Made by a program: the position numbers and the translations under genes. A stretch of 64,000 bases of DNA from Vandiemenella viatica (Eukaryota > Arthropoda > Insecta > Orthoptera > Morabidae): positions 44,680,610 to 44,744,609 of the forward strand of contig CM061920.1 in NCBI GenBank assembly GCA_031002005.1. The letters run 5' to 3'. Under the pieces are notes generated by a model. That model made no database searches and was not told the origin of the DNA. It was given only the letters and a program-made list of their open reading frames with translations. Positions within the stretch are counted from its first letter, which is position 1; the number at the start of each line of letters is the position of its first letter. Of the stretch, positions 1 to 12,105 are shown piece after piece.

Positions 1-1433
1 TCTCTTCCTGTTATCACTATGTGGAGAGGGAAATACTCCTCGCTAACCTGCTGCGTGTAGTTATTGGAAACTGGCGATTTGCTGATAGGCGCGCTACTTC
101 TCTCGGTCATAGCACTCTACTATTGCTTAACTATTTCATGCTTACCCACCCTGAATACTAATTTCAGAAATTCAAGCTTTTTAGGCAAGAGATCCACCTC
201 GATCACTGCAATTCTACAGTTTTGTATATTAAAATAAAAATAATAGGTTATCTAAACATAATAAGAATCTGAAAACGAAATGGACGTTTGGAGTTATCAT
301 CATCCATGCGAATTCTGCCAACACGAAAGTAGCTCTACTGTCAACTTTACTCATTGCTTTTCACAGACATCGAAAATAGTGCTTTCAGAGACCAAAACAT
401 TGATTTGCCCATTTAAAAGTGCGAAAATGAATGCATTTGTTAAGCTAATAATTCTGAAATAGCAAATATAAATCTGTTCATAAATTAAATTTTTTGATGT
501 CCTATCTCCTTAGATTCGGTGAGTTCTTAAGGATATGCCTTCAGTTGCAGAGACTGAAATAGTACCACATTTAAGGTTTCTCCCCATAATTTTGTTCTCA
601 ATACATGGATCGCACTTTATGAAAGTCAAAGTTGGAAAAGTAAAATGGTGATTACATACCAAATAGCTTCGAATCCCGTTAGAATTGACGGGTTTGAATG
701 CAGTATTTTGGCAATTTCTTTCTTCCCAGATCTTAAATAAATAGAATTGTTATTAAATAATTCTCACAACCCTGATTTTGTAATGTACGCGTACATTTTC
801 AGTTGTAGTTTATACCGCCATAAAGTTGGAACTTCTTATGTGTAATTGAGTTAACAACTACAGCGATATGGAACCAATGAAATTAAAAATTAACTACAAA
901 TCCTTCACCCCATATATTATAAAATAAAATTATGTTTTAACAATGCGGGTCAGTTATCGTTCTGGTCCAGTCTGTATTTCAATCTAATCACAACCTCCAC
1001 TAATATTACCGTTCAAAAACAGTAGCTTCTGTCAAATGAGCATTAATACATTCACTGTATTCTGAACAAAACTTGACCTGTTGGAACTACATATATGTGG
1101 CTGAAATATTGATATCAGTAACAATGCATCAGTGAAAGCAAAGTTGAATCAAAAAAATCATAAGGAATTTATGTGATACCGCGTGAGATTAGTTTTAATC
1201 AACATAAATTGTTATTTTAATGCAGAAATAATTGATAGAATCAATATATCGTCAAAATAAAACCAATATCCAAACAGCAAATCATTATAATATTTTAGAG
1301 GATAAATGTTATTGAATTTTTTGTTATAGAACATAAATAAAGTTTTATTATTTTATTGCAATATTTATTACTATTATTGTTAAAGAAAAATCTCAAACTA
1401 TATCACACTGCTAGTCATTTATATACAATATGG
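1..1433. other. AT-rich intergenic DNA, no recognised gene
   Basis: I see no coding signature, RNA gene or clear element boundary here. The short ATG-initiated frame at 280-462 has no recognisable domain and ordinary AT-rich composition. The first ~180 bases are less AT-rich than the rest and may be the end of an element that starts outside the window. Confidence 0.5.
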
Positions 1434-1839
1434 ACAACAGTCAGGGGCGTAGCTACTATGGGGCTAGGCGGTGCAGTGCACCGGGGCCCTCACCCTCAGA
1501 GGGCCCCCAAGCATACCTCAAGGGGCCCCTAAGCGCACCTCTAAGCAGCGCAGTTTAGAGGGCCCACGAGCCTTCAAGGCAAACTGGCGACCTTTTTTTT
1601 TTTTTTTTAGCTCTACCGTCGTCTAAGGGGCTCAACACAGGAGCCCCTCGCTGCTCAGGGGGGGCCCCAACCACTGCTCAGGGGCCCCTAAAGAACAATT
1701 CAAGGGCCCCCATCCTCAGTTCAGGGGGCCCCTACCAGCACACAAAGCAAAAAAAAAAGGTCGCCCGTCTGGCCTGAGGGCCCAAAATAAATTTTTGCAC
1801 CGGGGCCCTTGTTGACCTAGCTACGCCACTGACAACAGT
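1434..1839. mobile_element. hAT-type MITE (element 1442-1831) with 8 bp TSD
   Basis: A 390 bp GC-rich island in AT-rich DNA begins CAGGGGCGTAGCTA and ends with the inverted form TAGCTACGCCACTG, so the terminal inverted repeats match at 13 of 14 positions. It is flanked on both sides by the identical 8 bp ACAACAGT (1434-1441 and 1832-1839). An 8 bp duplication with CAG...CTG ends is the signature of the hAT superfamily. The interior consists of many short GGGGCCCC-type direct and inverted motifs plus a T17 run and has no coding capacity, so this is a non-autonomous copy that depended on a transposase encoded elsewhere. Confidence 0.88.
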
Positions 1840-1899
1840 CGTCCTAACTTGCTTTCCTGTTCAACACCATACTACTCTATCCTCATAAGTAATGTTATT

Positions 1900-2960
1900 A
1901 AACCATACCCTTTAATTTAATTTAACTGCAATGAAGCGCACGCTCCGGTCACGATTTATCTATACGCCCAATTTATCCCTTTCTTATACACACTTAATTT
2001 TGCCCTTTAGAATATTAATACTAAATTCTTCCTAAGTTTTTGGTAAATTATTCATCATTTCCCTTTGTAATTAATTACAATTCCTGACTCTCTCAGCTTC
2101 GATTTTATTAATTGCATGCCAGCTTGTGGTCATGGTCATATTTTCTTTTCATGAGCCACTCTTAATTCTTCCATCAATATCTCGCCTCATCACCTATATA
2201 CGAGTCGTTTACCTGTCTGTCAAACAGTTTTCCAGTCATCTATATACATTATATTTTCTGTAGTTTTTGTAATACCAATTTTTGTTGAATTTCTCAAAAG
2301 TTCTTTTATAATCCAGGAATACCGCTGCTGTTGCTTCTCCCTATCTACTATTACCACTAATGTCAATTTTTAACTATTATTTGAATTGTTATCCCTGGGT
2401 TATGTTTTCACCTGAACCCAGATAGACATTCTGTAATGAGGTAATTTTCCTTAATATAATTTATTAACAACTCATATACCACAATTTCAATATTTTTTTC
2501 AGTTAACAGCCAGTGATTTGTAGAAATGAGATGCAGTATGTAAATGGAATTATAACAGAAATCTTTAATTCCTTCAGCATCTTTCTTTGTTTTATTGAGA
2601 TGTTGACAGTATGAGTAATTTTCCTTCCTATCACAAGCCATAATATTTTTCTTATTTAAATACTGATTTCATTCGATTCCGAAATATTTCTCAAATCTCT
2701 CATTATGCTTTTAACTTTTTTCTCTGTAATTTTTTAAAATTACCCTAGTCATTAAGTATCTGTCTTTGGTGTTGGAATACTTTCAATCAGTTCTTCAAAG
2801 ATTTCTATTAAGTACTGATTTAATCTGTTGTCTTCCCATCATTATTTTTGTTCATCTTTTGTTTGGTTAATTTTTTCTAGATAAATTGTCTTTTTGTTCC
2901 CTTCGATTTATTTGCAAATTTATTTCCACATTATGTATAGTCATTCCATGACTTCTCTAG
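1900..2960 (-). pseudogene. Decayed non-LTR retrotransposon RT domain
   Basis: On the minus strand, 2408-2641 encodes a stretch ending in NYIKENYLITECLSGFR, which resembles the conserved 'NNxLxExQxGFR' block before RT motif A. Downstream, in another frame near 2300, is FLDYKRTFE, resembling the AFLDYxKAFD catalytic block. Many stops and frame changes lie between them. The family cannot be fixed (jockey/CR1/L2-like). A second copy of its 1910-2090 part occurs at 12540-12760. Confidence 0.42.
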
Positions 2961-3509
2961 AGTTATCCTACCTTCTTCAATATTTCTGAATAACAGGGAC
3001 ACCTTATAACTATGGAATCCTTAATTTCTCTTTAAAATCTAGGGCATGGTTCATTATTTATCCACATACCTGCTTTTTGCTTCCTGAGTACTTTGGACTA
3101 TACTATATCCATATTTCTTATTACTGAGCTCCACTTTTATTATCTATTTTCTTTCCTATTACACATGCCGACACAAAAATGAATTATCTTGAAAACATGT
3201 TCGTATGTGTGACGTAACTTCGTATGCCATCGCCAAATGCCAAAAAAGAATCCGCAAAAAAAAAAAAAACAGCAACGTAAGAAGTGCCCACAGAAAGGAA
3301 GAAAATTAAGACTCCAGGAAGCTCAACGAATAATCCCAACCCACAACCATTTCCGTCTGACCTTTCACACTATTCTCAGCAACACCCGCAAGATAAATAT
3401 AAACCACCACCACATTTTGATAAATTACTCACAATAACGACACAGCATAAATTTTTCTACCAAATTATAATGCGAATCGTGTTATATGATTTGAATTAGG
3501 GCTTACATC
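2961..3509. other. AT-rich spacer, nothing recognised
   Basis: This stretch contains an A12 tract near 3258 and A/C-rich sequence. The two overlapping short frames at 3237-3499 are low-complexity Lys/Pro/His strings and are not supported as genes. Confidence 0.4.
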
Positions 3510-3964
3510 ACAATATGATAAAGGTTTGGGAGAGACTATATTAGACTTTTCCAACCAAATGTCAACCTCTCCTTCACGTGGTGCACCCTGTTTGCAAGGA
3601 CGAGGCTCTGGCTACTGAAAGATTCCCGGTATAAGGAGTCACCCACTGCTTGACAATGGCCTTCGAAAGGAGGCCGGAAGAGCAGGGAGCGGTCCTGGAC
3701 ACCCTCTTGCCCTTGTGGTTGGAAAAGACCCCTGAAGGCGGATGAATCAGAAATGATCAACGGCATGGGGATACAGAAGGCAACGGGAAACCACTTCATT
3801 GAAGACCCAAAGGGTATCCCGAGGACATGTAATCCTCTCTAATTACATATGTCATGATGGCTTCTTCCTGGGTAAAATATTCCGGAGGTAAAATAGCCCC
3901 CAATCGGAACTCCGGGTGAGGAGTACTCTGAGAGGAGTCACCAGAATGGATAGAAATATTCTAT

Positions 3965-4515
3965 GAGTCGGCGCGGGCAATATTAGAAGTCTGAATATGG
4001 CAGGTAGGTTAGAAAACTTTAAAAGGGAGATGGAACAACATAAGTTAGATGTTGTTGGGACTAGTGAGATTAAATGGAAGGACGCACAGGATTTCTGGTC
4101 TGGGCAACACAGGACAATTAGCACACAAGTTGTCAATGGAGTCACTGGTGTAGGATTTGTAATGAATAAGAGAGTAGGGAAAGAGGTGAGTTATTATGAA
4201 CAGTTTAGTGACAGGATTATTCTCATGAGGTTAGAAACTAAGCCCGCCCCAACTACATTAGTACAAGTTTATATGCCAACGTCACAGGAGGATGACGAAG
4301 AAATAGAGAAAATATACGCCGAAATTGAAGAACTAATCAAATATATGAAGCGGCAAGAAAATCTAATAATCATGGGTGATTGGAATGGAATGGTGGGAGA
4401 AGGAAAAGAGGGGTATACTGTAGAATCTTTTGGTCTAGGAGAAAGAAATGAGCGAGGAAGCAAGTTGTTAGAATTTTATGAAAAATATAAACTAGTCATG
4501 GCAAACACACTTTAA
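3965..4515 (+). pseudogene. RTE-like LINE endonuclease domain (fragment)
   Basis: The open frame from 3997 (172 codons; similarity starts slightly upstream near 3965) carries exonuclease-endonuclease-phosphatase landmarks: GTSEIKWK (the Glu metal ligand), VQVYMPTS, and MGDWNGMVG (the Asp/Asn ligand block). Then comes LGERNERGSKLLEFYEKY, which is typical of this LINE family. In the family this domain nicks target DNA to prime reverse transcription. The frame stops at 4515 before the His-containing end of the domain; the remainder (about 4516-4620) continues in other frames. Confidence 0.8.
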
Positions 4516-5439
4516 GAATCATGCAAGAAGGAGATACACCTAGAAGCATCCAGGGGATACAGGCAGATATCAGCTAGATTATATCATGGTCAAAAAGAGA
4601 TTCAGGAATCAAGTTCTAGACTCTAAAGCGTACCCAGGAGCAGACATAGACTCTGTCCATAATTTGATAGTAATGAAGTGCAGACTGAAATTCAAGCGAA
4701 TAAGGAAGCAAAGTAAGCAGAAGATAAGTGAATAAACTGAAACAAACTATCACGAGAGAAAAATTAGCGGAAATGGTAGACTTAGGTCTAAGAAGTAATT
4801 CGGAAAGTAGCTCTACCAAGAACGAATGGAATGCATTAAAGGCCGAAATAGCGAAAGTTGGTAAAGAAACACTAGTCTTTAGGGAACGAGCCACTCGAAA
4901 ACCTTGGATCACACAGGAAATTTTCAAATTGATGGATCAGAGGAGAAGGCACAAAAATGAAGCAGCAAGAGAGCAATAGAGGCAATTTAGATGTCAAACA
5001 AACAGGAAATACAATAAAGCAACAGAAAAATGACTAGAAGAAAAGTGTGAAGATATAGAAAAGGAAACGGTCATAGGTAAAGTAGATGTTGCATTCAGGG
5101 AGATCAAACAGAATTTGGAGAAATTAAGAAAAGAGGTGTCAACATTAAAGCTGCCGTTGAGAAACCTCTTTTAAGCTCGATAGAGCTAACCGATGGAAGG
5201 AAAACATTGAGAAACTTTATGATAGAGACGACCTGAACAATAGCATAATTGGAAAGGAAGGCGTTACCGACATTGATGATTTAGGAGATCCTATTTTGAG
5301 GACAGAATTTAATAGAGCTCTGAATGACTTGAAAGCAAATAAGGCAGTAAAATGATGATTGCAGAACTTTTTAAATCCCTTGGAGAAGAAGAAATAGAAA
5401 GATTATTCAAGCTGATATCAAAAATTTATTAAACAGGAG

Positions 5440-6306
5440 AAATTCCCACTGATTTTAATAAAAATATCATCTTAATACTTCAAAAGATAGCACAAGCCGA
5501 CAAATGTGAGAATTGTCGCACCATTTGTCTAATATCAAAAGCTTCAAAATTAATGACCAGAATAATATATAGAAGAATGGAAAGGGTAGTTGAAGAGATA
5601 GTAGGTGAAGTTCAGTTTGGGTTTACGAAAAATCGTGTTACGAGGGAAACAATTCTGACATTAAGAATAATACTTGAAGGGCGGATCAAGAAAAACAAAG
5701 ATATGGCGTTTGTTGATTCAGAAAAAGCTTTTGATAATGTTAGATGGGACAAAATGTTCAAAATTTAAAGAAGTGAGGTCTAAAATATCAAAATAGAAGA
5801 AACTATATAAGAATCAAGTAGCTATAACAAAAGTAGCGAACCGTGAGAGACGTGCATCAGTTAAAAAGTGAGTGAGGCAAGGTTTTAGTCTATCCCCATT
5901 AATATTCAACTTGTATATGGAAGAAGCAATAAATGAAATAAAAGAAAAATGTTCATGTGGTATAAGTTTTCAGGGAGAACAAATTAGTATGCTACGATTT
6001 GCTGATGACGTTTGTCTTGTTAGCAGAACGGCCTGAGGATATTGAGAAGCTACTGAATTGCATGAAAAAAATACTGAAGGAAGATTTTTGACTGAATATA
6101 AATCAAGCAAGTCAAAAGTGATGAAATGTAGCAAAAATGATTCCAACCACATTAGATTAAATATAAAAATAGGATCGGATGCAATAGGAGAAGTAAGACA
6201 ATTCTGCTACTTGGGAAGCAAAATTATAACCGATGGCCGAAACAAGAATAGCACTATCAAAAAGAGCCTTCATGAAAAAGAGAACTCATTTAGTTTCAGA
6301 CATTGA
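5440..6306 (+). pseudogene. RTE-like LINE reverse transcriptase (broken)
   Basis: RT landmarks occur in order but in several frames: QFGFTKNR (about 5612), FVDSEKAFDNVRWDKMF (motif A region, about 5708-5760), a G-SLSPLIFNLYMEEA block (about 5880-5930), RFADDVCLV (the catalytic FADD box, about 5995-6020), then CSKNDSNH and FCYLGSKI. Motif A has Ser where these families usually carry Leu (FVDSEKAF). At least three frameshifts or stops separate the blocks, so it is non-functional. Confidence 0.78.
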
Positions 6307-6498
6307 TCTAGGAATTAGAAGGGACTTTTTAAAACTCTACATATGGAGCACAGCACAGCACTTTTTAGTAGCGAAACATGGACTTTAGGAATACCAGAAA
6401 AAAAGAAAATTGAAACATTTGAAATGTCGCGCTACAAAAGAATGGTGAAAATTAAGTGGACAGACAAATTCGAAATGATCGAGTTTTGGAAATGATGG

Positions 6499-6741
6499 GT
6501 GAGGAAGAAGCTTGCAGAAAAAAGAGACAGGCTGGTAGGTCATATTTTGAGACGTGCTGGATTGGTTAATTTGTTAGTGGAGGGCACAGTCGAAGGTAAG
6601 AACTGCAGAGGAAGACAGAGATTAGAATATATGAAGCAGATAATTGAGGACGTGAGTTGTAAGGGATATGTAGAGATGAAGAGGTTAGCACAATATAGGA
6701 AGGGATGGAGGATTGCATCAAAACAGTCGAAAGACAGGTGA
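6499..6741 (+). pseudogene. RTE-like LINE C-terminal region
   Basis: An 80-codon frame holds VGHILRRAGL, GKNCRGRQRLEYMKQIIED and MKRLAQYRKGWRIA. This is the conserved C-terminal tail that closes ORF2 in this LINE family. It follows the RT with the normal order and spacing, and an A-rich segment follows immediately. Confidence 0.75.
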
Positions 6742-6894
6742 CAGGGAAAAAAAGATAAAATATTTTAGGAACAACATGATTATAAACTGATAAGATTTTC
6801 ATTTAGTTTTTAATTCATTTAAGCTTCGTTTTATGTCGTTCATGTATTTACGAATACCATCAATTGTATTTAATATGAGTGTATCAAAGGTGAA

Positions 6895-7336
6895 ATAATT
6901 TCTTACCTTCATATAATCTTTGCAAATGACTTTATAAATGGTCTCTCACATTTCTGGTATGATGTAGCCAAGAGCTTGAGGAAAAAATTATTGTTGAAAA
7001 TTTATAACCTCTTCCCGCAGCCAAAAACCGCACTGTAGTTTCATGGGGGGAAATTGTCTACCACATAACAATATTTTTCTTTGTAATATATGGAATGACT
7101 AACGATGACAGATGTAACCAGGTTTCCTCATTCATCGTTAAATAATTATGAAAGCCTTTGGGAAAACACGTCAATACGAAAAGAAGTTTTGTATGAGAAT
7201 ATTTTCTTCTTTTGAGTAGCCGCTCTATGCACCATACATTTCTTCCGATGCACTTTTTTGCTCGAGTTTTAAAGCTACTTGCCGCGATTAACAAACTAAT
7301 AGCATGCAATGAATGATCATCACCAGATGTTGCCAT
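6895..7336 (-). pseudogene. PIF/Harbinger transposase exon remnant
   Basis: On the minus strand, codons from 7336 downward read MATSGDD..., then RNVWCIERLLKRRKYSHTKL, then FPKGFHNYLTMNEETW and LVIPYITKKN. This matches the N-terminal region of HARBI1-like transposases (the WVRPWL..R...G block, then the 'FRNFLRM...F..LL..V.P.I.K.DT' block). Past the stop at 7058, in a shifted frame, comes a VRFLAAGRGYKF block as in the family's LR(F/Y)LATG.SY motif. It finishes at a splice-donor-like GAAG|GTAAGA (exon end 6907). The catalytic DDE exon is not present in the window. It is a frameshifted fossil. Confidence 0.68.
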
Positions 7337-7439
7337 CGTGAAGCTAACTCTGGGAATGAGAAAGCCTTGAGGATTTGATTTCCCTTGCGTGTGCAGGGCG
7401 ACATCGATGAAAACCTTGAGGTCTAACCTGCAGGCTTTT

Positions 7440-8487
7440 TCCTTGAGGCCTGGCCTCCATGTGTATAGCTACCTTAACAGTGACGATATGTTTGAGTGCA
7501 TGGGCACGTGAGGGCAGGTATACTCATCGTTAAGATTCCGGTCTACCACCTCCGACCATCACAAAGGAGGATTGCCGTATTGTGCATCACCATGTGTTTC
7601 CTCTTGTGCGACAGTATCGTGGAGCTATTTTTCTACAGGACTATGCTAATCCACACACGCCAGGTGTTTTATAAACTGTCGGTCTTATGTTGAGGTACTC
7701 ACCTGCCAGTAAGATCTCCAGATTAGTTCCCGATGGAACATGTGTGCGACCTGCACGGACGTCAACTGCGTTCCAGTGCCAGAAATCAAGATATCATGGA
7801 CCGTGTATAATAGTTGTGGGCCAGCTCACCTCAGTGGAGGATACAACTGCTTTGTGACGTCATCCTAACCCCATCAGTTGAAACGCTCTTCGCTGTTACT
7901 TCTTTCTTTAATCGTTCTTTTTTTTAGAACCAGAAATAATTCATATATATCTCCAATGAAGGAAGGCTCAGTTTATCTTAATTTCATTTTAATAATAACG
8001 ATAACTAAGTTAAACCAACACCCGTCATACAATCTACATGGATCGTTGTTTAATACTTCCTTTCCGAGAATTACAGGTTCATGAATTGGTAATCAGATCT
8101 TCTCACGAAGCGACGTCTACTTTTTATTTGAAGTTTTGACTTCATCTATTTGTTGATAATGACCAGCGAATTGTAACGGAAAATTCAAAGCACTTACATT
8201 TAATATTCTCCATGGAATTTTAATCTTTAATCAAACTTTATTGAATGGTAAATAATTTTATTAAGTTATTGCCTTTTTTGTATAAATCAGCTCCGTTACA
8301 CAGTGCATGCGACGAGGCCAGAACAGGTGCAACGTCATTCTGATAAGTGGGCTTATACTTCTAAATACTTTGAAATCTGACTGGTTTTTGCAATAATTGA
8401 AACAATATCACATATCCTCTCAACAGGCGAAGTTTCATTTCGTCTGTTCCTCGTCTTCTTAGTGTTTCACTCTTTGGTCAGCCAGTG
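7440..8487 (+). pseudogene. Tc1-like transposon remnant, interrupted at ~7879-8303
   Basis: The + strand shows a scrambled Tc1-type transposase. Around 7625-7665 the bases resemble the QQDNARPHTA block, and 7715-7870 resembles the 'SPDLSPIEHVWD...' through C-terminal region. The element's 3' segment continues at 8304-8487 with a RGGATSF-like terminus, a family-typical 3' UTR and an end in CAGTG followed by TA (8488-8489), the expected Tc1 target dinucleotide. About 425 bp between 7879 and 8303 interrupt it. There are many stops, and the 5' end is missing where it meets the Harbinger remnant. Confidence 0.55.
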
Positions 8488-8489
8488 TA

Positions 8490-9990
8490 TTTTCAATAGC
8501 TTTTAAAACTCTATCTTTCCCTAAAATTTTATTCCCACTGCTTATTACATTATTTATCCGTCCAGTGATATTTAATATATTATCAATAGAGATTTTTGGT
8601 GTTTCTAATTCACTACATTCAAGATTCCAATAATCAATTACACTACTTCACTGTCAGCAGTGATTGTTGTAAGCTTCTTTACAATTTATTCAACCATTTT
8701 GTATAGAATTCTTCTTTCTTTTGGTGAATCTGTGTTAAGGCACTCCTACTAAGATCTTTTGTAATAACTTGTCTTTAACTCTAGAGAACAAATGTATGAA
8801 TTACACTTTACTAATACTAGATAATCTGTAAATCCCTTCAATTATCCCCAATACCTCCACATTAATATATACTTCCATAGCCAATAGTCAATATTGATCA
8901 TGATTTACATATATCATGACCATCTGATATGAGGTGTCTCATGTTACATACAGGTATATAAAGTCACCGTTTTAATTACTATCTGAATCGCGTCTTAAAA
9001 GAGAGTATAATTTATTTGCAATGAGAACTTCCATAGCCAATAGTCAATATTTATCATGATTTACATATATCATGACCATCTGATATGAGGTGTCTCATGT
9101 TAGATACAGGTATATAAAGTCACCGTTTTAATTACTATCTGAATCGCGTCTTAAAAGAGAATATAATTTATTTGCAATGAGAACTTCCTAATCAGCTTCC
9201 GTTATATGCGATTCTGTTGCAATAACTACACTTTTCTCTTTTTTTTTCCCTTGATTGTTATATGCAGTTATAGGTGATTCTACAATTCAAGTCACCTTTT
9301 ATACATTGGACATTTCCAACTTAGAACATTATGCTTCATATTCAACTATAATTTTAATTTCTAATTTGCCTGAGCAAAATTACCATATTTCAGTTACCTG
9401 TTTTTCAGTCTTTCGCTAAGTGATCTTCACCACGCTTCACATATTTTATTCTCATTTTACAACTTTCACTTCTATGATTGTAAGTGTAACACTTAAAACA
9501 ACTTAATATTCCCATGTACTTATTAATTTGGCAATGCTGTTTTTCAACTTTAAGCTTTTTTGTCCCATACTTCTGCTGAATTTCTGAGCATCCATCGGCT
9601 CTATAAACATACATGTATTCTTTATTTTCTTGTTCAGCTGAACAATTCTTGATTCTTCGTACACCGTTTGAGAGTTTTGGTACACCTTATCAATTATTCA
9701 TTCTCCATCATCTCTTCTATTCCAAAAATTCGCATTCTTGGATCTCCGAGTTCTGGTATTTCTACCTCACAGTCATTTCTTCACCTCGGTATTCATCTTC
9801 TTGTTTTTCTCCTCACTAATGCAGTTACTCACTGTTCTGGTTTGGCAGTCCTGGTTTGGTATGTTTGGTTGGATAATAATCGCCCTTTTTAGCTACTTTC
9901 AGTCTAGCAGCATATGTTTTCTTCGCTCTATCTTTTGATTTATTCTGCATGTTCCATTTTACTCCACTTTTTTTCCAAAATCTGTTATTC
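8490..9990 (-). pseudogene. Decayed two-ORF LINE: gag-like ORF1 and endonuclease
   Basis: Reading the minus strand from ~9990 downward, there is an ORF1-like stretch with LGDPRMRIFGIEEMM (the RNA-recognition-like block of LINE gag proteins). It is followed by a CCHC zinc knuckle CFKCYTYNHRSESC (9405-9614 frame) and a second, degraded knuckle near GEDHLAKD. Below 9340 the sequence becomes endonuclease-like: a TES-I-EAD block near 9230 and an RDSDS block near 9140. The latter lies in the 156 bp unit that is duplicated in tandem. Stops and frameshifts are frequent. The gag/EN order fits the I/jockey group; the exact clade is not determined. Confidence 0.55.
8871..9182. repeat. 156 bp direct tandem duplication
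   Basis: Positions 8871-9026 and 9027-9182 are two consecutive copies with a period of exactly 156 bp and only about three visible differences. A third copy's first six bases follow at 9183. The unit begins ACTTCCATAGCCAATAGTCA. The duplication lies inside the decayed LINE endonuclease and, given the near identity, is younger than the LINE's decay. Confidence 0.93.
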
Positions 9991-10599
9991 CATTTTGTCA
10001 AACTATTTTCGTCTAGGCTCTCGTCTTTTTATCCGTCACGTCACGAGTCAGCATTTTGATACTTTTATTTATAGATTTATGGTTTAATGAGTTCTTCGTT
10101 AATTTTGACGGTAACCTGATTTAATTACTTGTGTTAAAGGTATTCTAAAGAAAAGAAATGGTACAGACATTCTTTTCTTTTCCGTTCCAAAATGACTCTA
10201 TTTAGCAGTCGAGCTCTTAAACCACTTTAAATTTAAAATTCTCCAGAAAGAGAAACAAAGGAAGCTCTTTCCGTATGATTGTAAATTATCCCAATTGTAC
10301 ACAGGTTAACTTCTAACCATTTCTGTAAACAGAGATACCAACTGAAAGCAACTGCCCGTGACACGTGTTCTGTCCCAACACGCATCCCACCAAGTCACGG
10401 TCGGGTTTTCGACTCGCATCTGGATTAAATCAAATGAGGACAGCTCTGGCTGCAGATGTAGAACTTCGTTTCTTTTCTGTACAAGAAAAACAAAAGAATT
10501 TAGTTAATTACCTAATGTATTCCTTTGATTTATCAATTCAAACATCTTACTTCACAATAGTATCAATAAGGTTAACATATTTTGAGTAATCCTATATAT
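9991..10599. other. No recognised feature
   Basis: This is AT-rich sequence between the LINE fossil and the satellite array. The short frame 10365-10589 shows no domain. Confidence 0.4.
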
Positions 10600-12105
10600 A
10601 TAGATGTGTGTGTCCCTATATTTCACTTTTTAGTAAAAACTACCAAGAGCAGATCGCTGTTGTTTGTGTGTGGTAGTATCAAGGAGTTTCCCATCGTGCA
10701 CAACGTTAGCCGAGTGCCAGTAGCTTTTAGGGTGAGGGAGATATGGTAGTTGAAAGTGGTTGACCTGGGGTATTATCATATTTCGAAATATGTGTCCGTA
10801 TATTTATATGCCACAACTACCTAGCACAGATCACTAGTGTTTGTGTATGGTAGTAGCAAGTCGCCCATCGTGTACTATGGTGGGGAACTATTATATTTCG
10901 ACCGGAGACGTGTATGTCCCTATATTTCACTTTTCGGCCAAAACTATCTTGCACCTACCATTGGTGTTTGTGTGTGGTAGTAACATGGAGCCCCCAATCA
11001 TGCACAACGTTGACCAATTGTCGGTAGCTTTGGTTGTTGAAAATGGTTGATCAGTGATATTTTCATATTTCGACCAAAGACTTGCGTGTCCGCATATTGC
11101 ACTTAGTTGCCACCACTACAGAGCGCAGACCACTGGTGTTTGTATGTGGTAGTGAACTTGAGTCTTCTTTCGTGCACTATTGTGGTTAGATGTCGATAGC
11201 TATGAGGGTGTGGGAGACATCATGGATGAAAATGGTTAAGGTAGGTTATTTTCCTGTTGCTACCTAAGACATGTGTGTCCCTATATTTCACCTTGCAGCC
11301 AAAACTACCAAGCATAGACCATTGGCGTCTGTGTGTGGTAGTTGCCTGAAGTCTACCATCGTGCACTATGGTGATTGCATGTCGGTAGCTGTAGGAGTGT
11401 GGTAGATATGATGGTTTAAAGTGGTCGACATGATATAAAAATAGACATGTGTGTCCCTATATTTCACTCTGCAGCCAAAACCATTTAGTGCAGTCCTCTG
11501 GAGTTTATGTGTGGGAGTAGCGTTGAGTCTTCCAATGGGCACCATGGTGGTTGCATGTTGGTAGCTATGGGTATGTGGGAGATATAGTGGTTGAAATTAG
11601 TTGACGGAGGGCATTTTCATAACTAGACCAAAGACATGTGTGTCCCTATAATTCACTCTCCAGTCAAAAGTACCTAGCGCAAACCTCTGATGTTTGTGTG
11701 TACTAATAGCCTCAAGTCTCCAATCGTGCACTTTGATGGTTAAACGTCAATAGCTGTATGGCGTGGGGGATATGGTGGTTGACAGTGGCCGACGAAGGTC
11801 ATTTTCGTATTTCGACGAAAGACAAGTGTGTCCCTATATTTCACTTTCCAGCCACAACTACCTAGCGAAGACCACGGGTCTCAAGCCCCCCATAGTGGAC
11901 TAAGGTGGTTGCATGTCGGTAGCTGTGGGGGTGTGTGAGATATGGTGGTTCAAGGTGGTAGACCGAGGGTATTATGTTATTTCGACCAAAGACTTGTGTG
12001 TCCTTATATTTCACGTCGCAAACACAACTACATAGCATAGATCACTAATGTTTCCATGTGGTAGTAGCATCGAGTAATATGGTGGTTGCATGTCGGTAGC
12101 TATCA
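10600..12105. repeat. Satellite-like tandem array, ~185 bp unit, about 8.5 copies
   Basis: Diverged copies each start with a TGTGTGTCCCTATATTTCAC-like motif near 10604, 10790, 10909, 11085, 11272, 11448, 11637, 11826 and 11998. Each copy then contains an AAACTACC-AGC-CAGA segment, a GTTTGTGTGTGGTAGTA segment, ATCGTGCAC, TGCATGTCGGTAGCT and GGTGGTTGAAAGTGG. Spacing is mostly 172-190 bp; one unit (10790) is cut to ~119 bp. No coding frame runs through the array. Confidence 0.9.

Larger units (their letters stand above)
3510..6770 (+). mobile_element. RTE-like LINE, nearly full length, degenerate
   Basis: A non-LTR retrotransposon with a GC-richer leader (3530-3960), an apurinic endonuclease domain, a reverse transcriptase and a C-terminal tail can be followed in order on the + strand across many stops and frameshifts. 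The endonuclease and C-terminal tail resemble the family often mis-named craniofacial development protein 2-like (RTE/BovB-related). The 5' edge is placed only by where similarity to the leader begins. The 3' end is A-rich around 6740-6770. A 5'- and 3'-truncated relative of the same family lies on the minus strand at 43740-44345. This copy cannot make a complete protein. Confidence 0.8.

Noticed and set aside
280..462. 60-codon + strand ORF
   Set aside because: No domain, no supporting splice or regulatory context, and length expected by chance in AT-rich DNA.
10600..12105. CRISPR-like array
   Set aside because: Units are ~185 bp and diverged without alternating short repeats and unique spacers; the context is an insect genome. 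It is a satellite-type tandem array.
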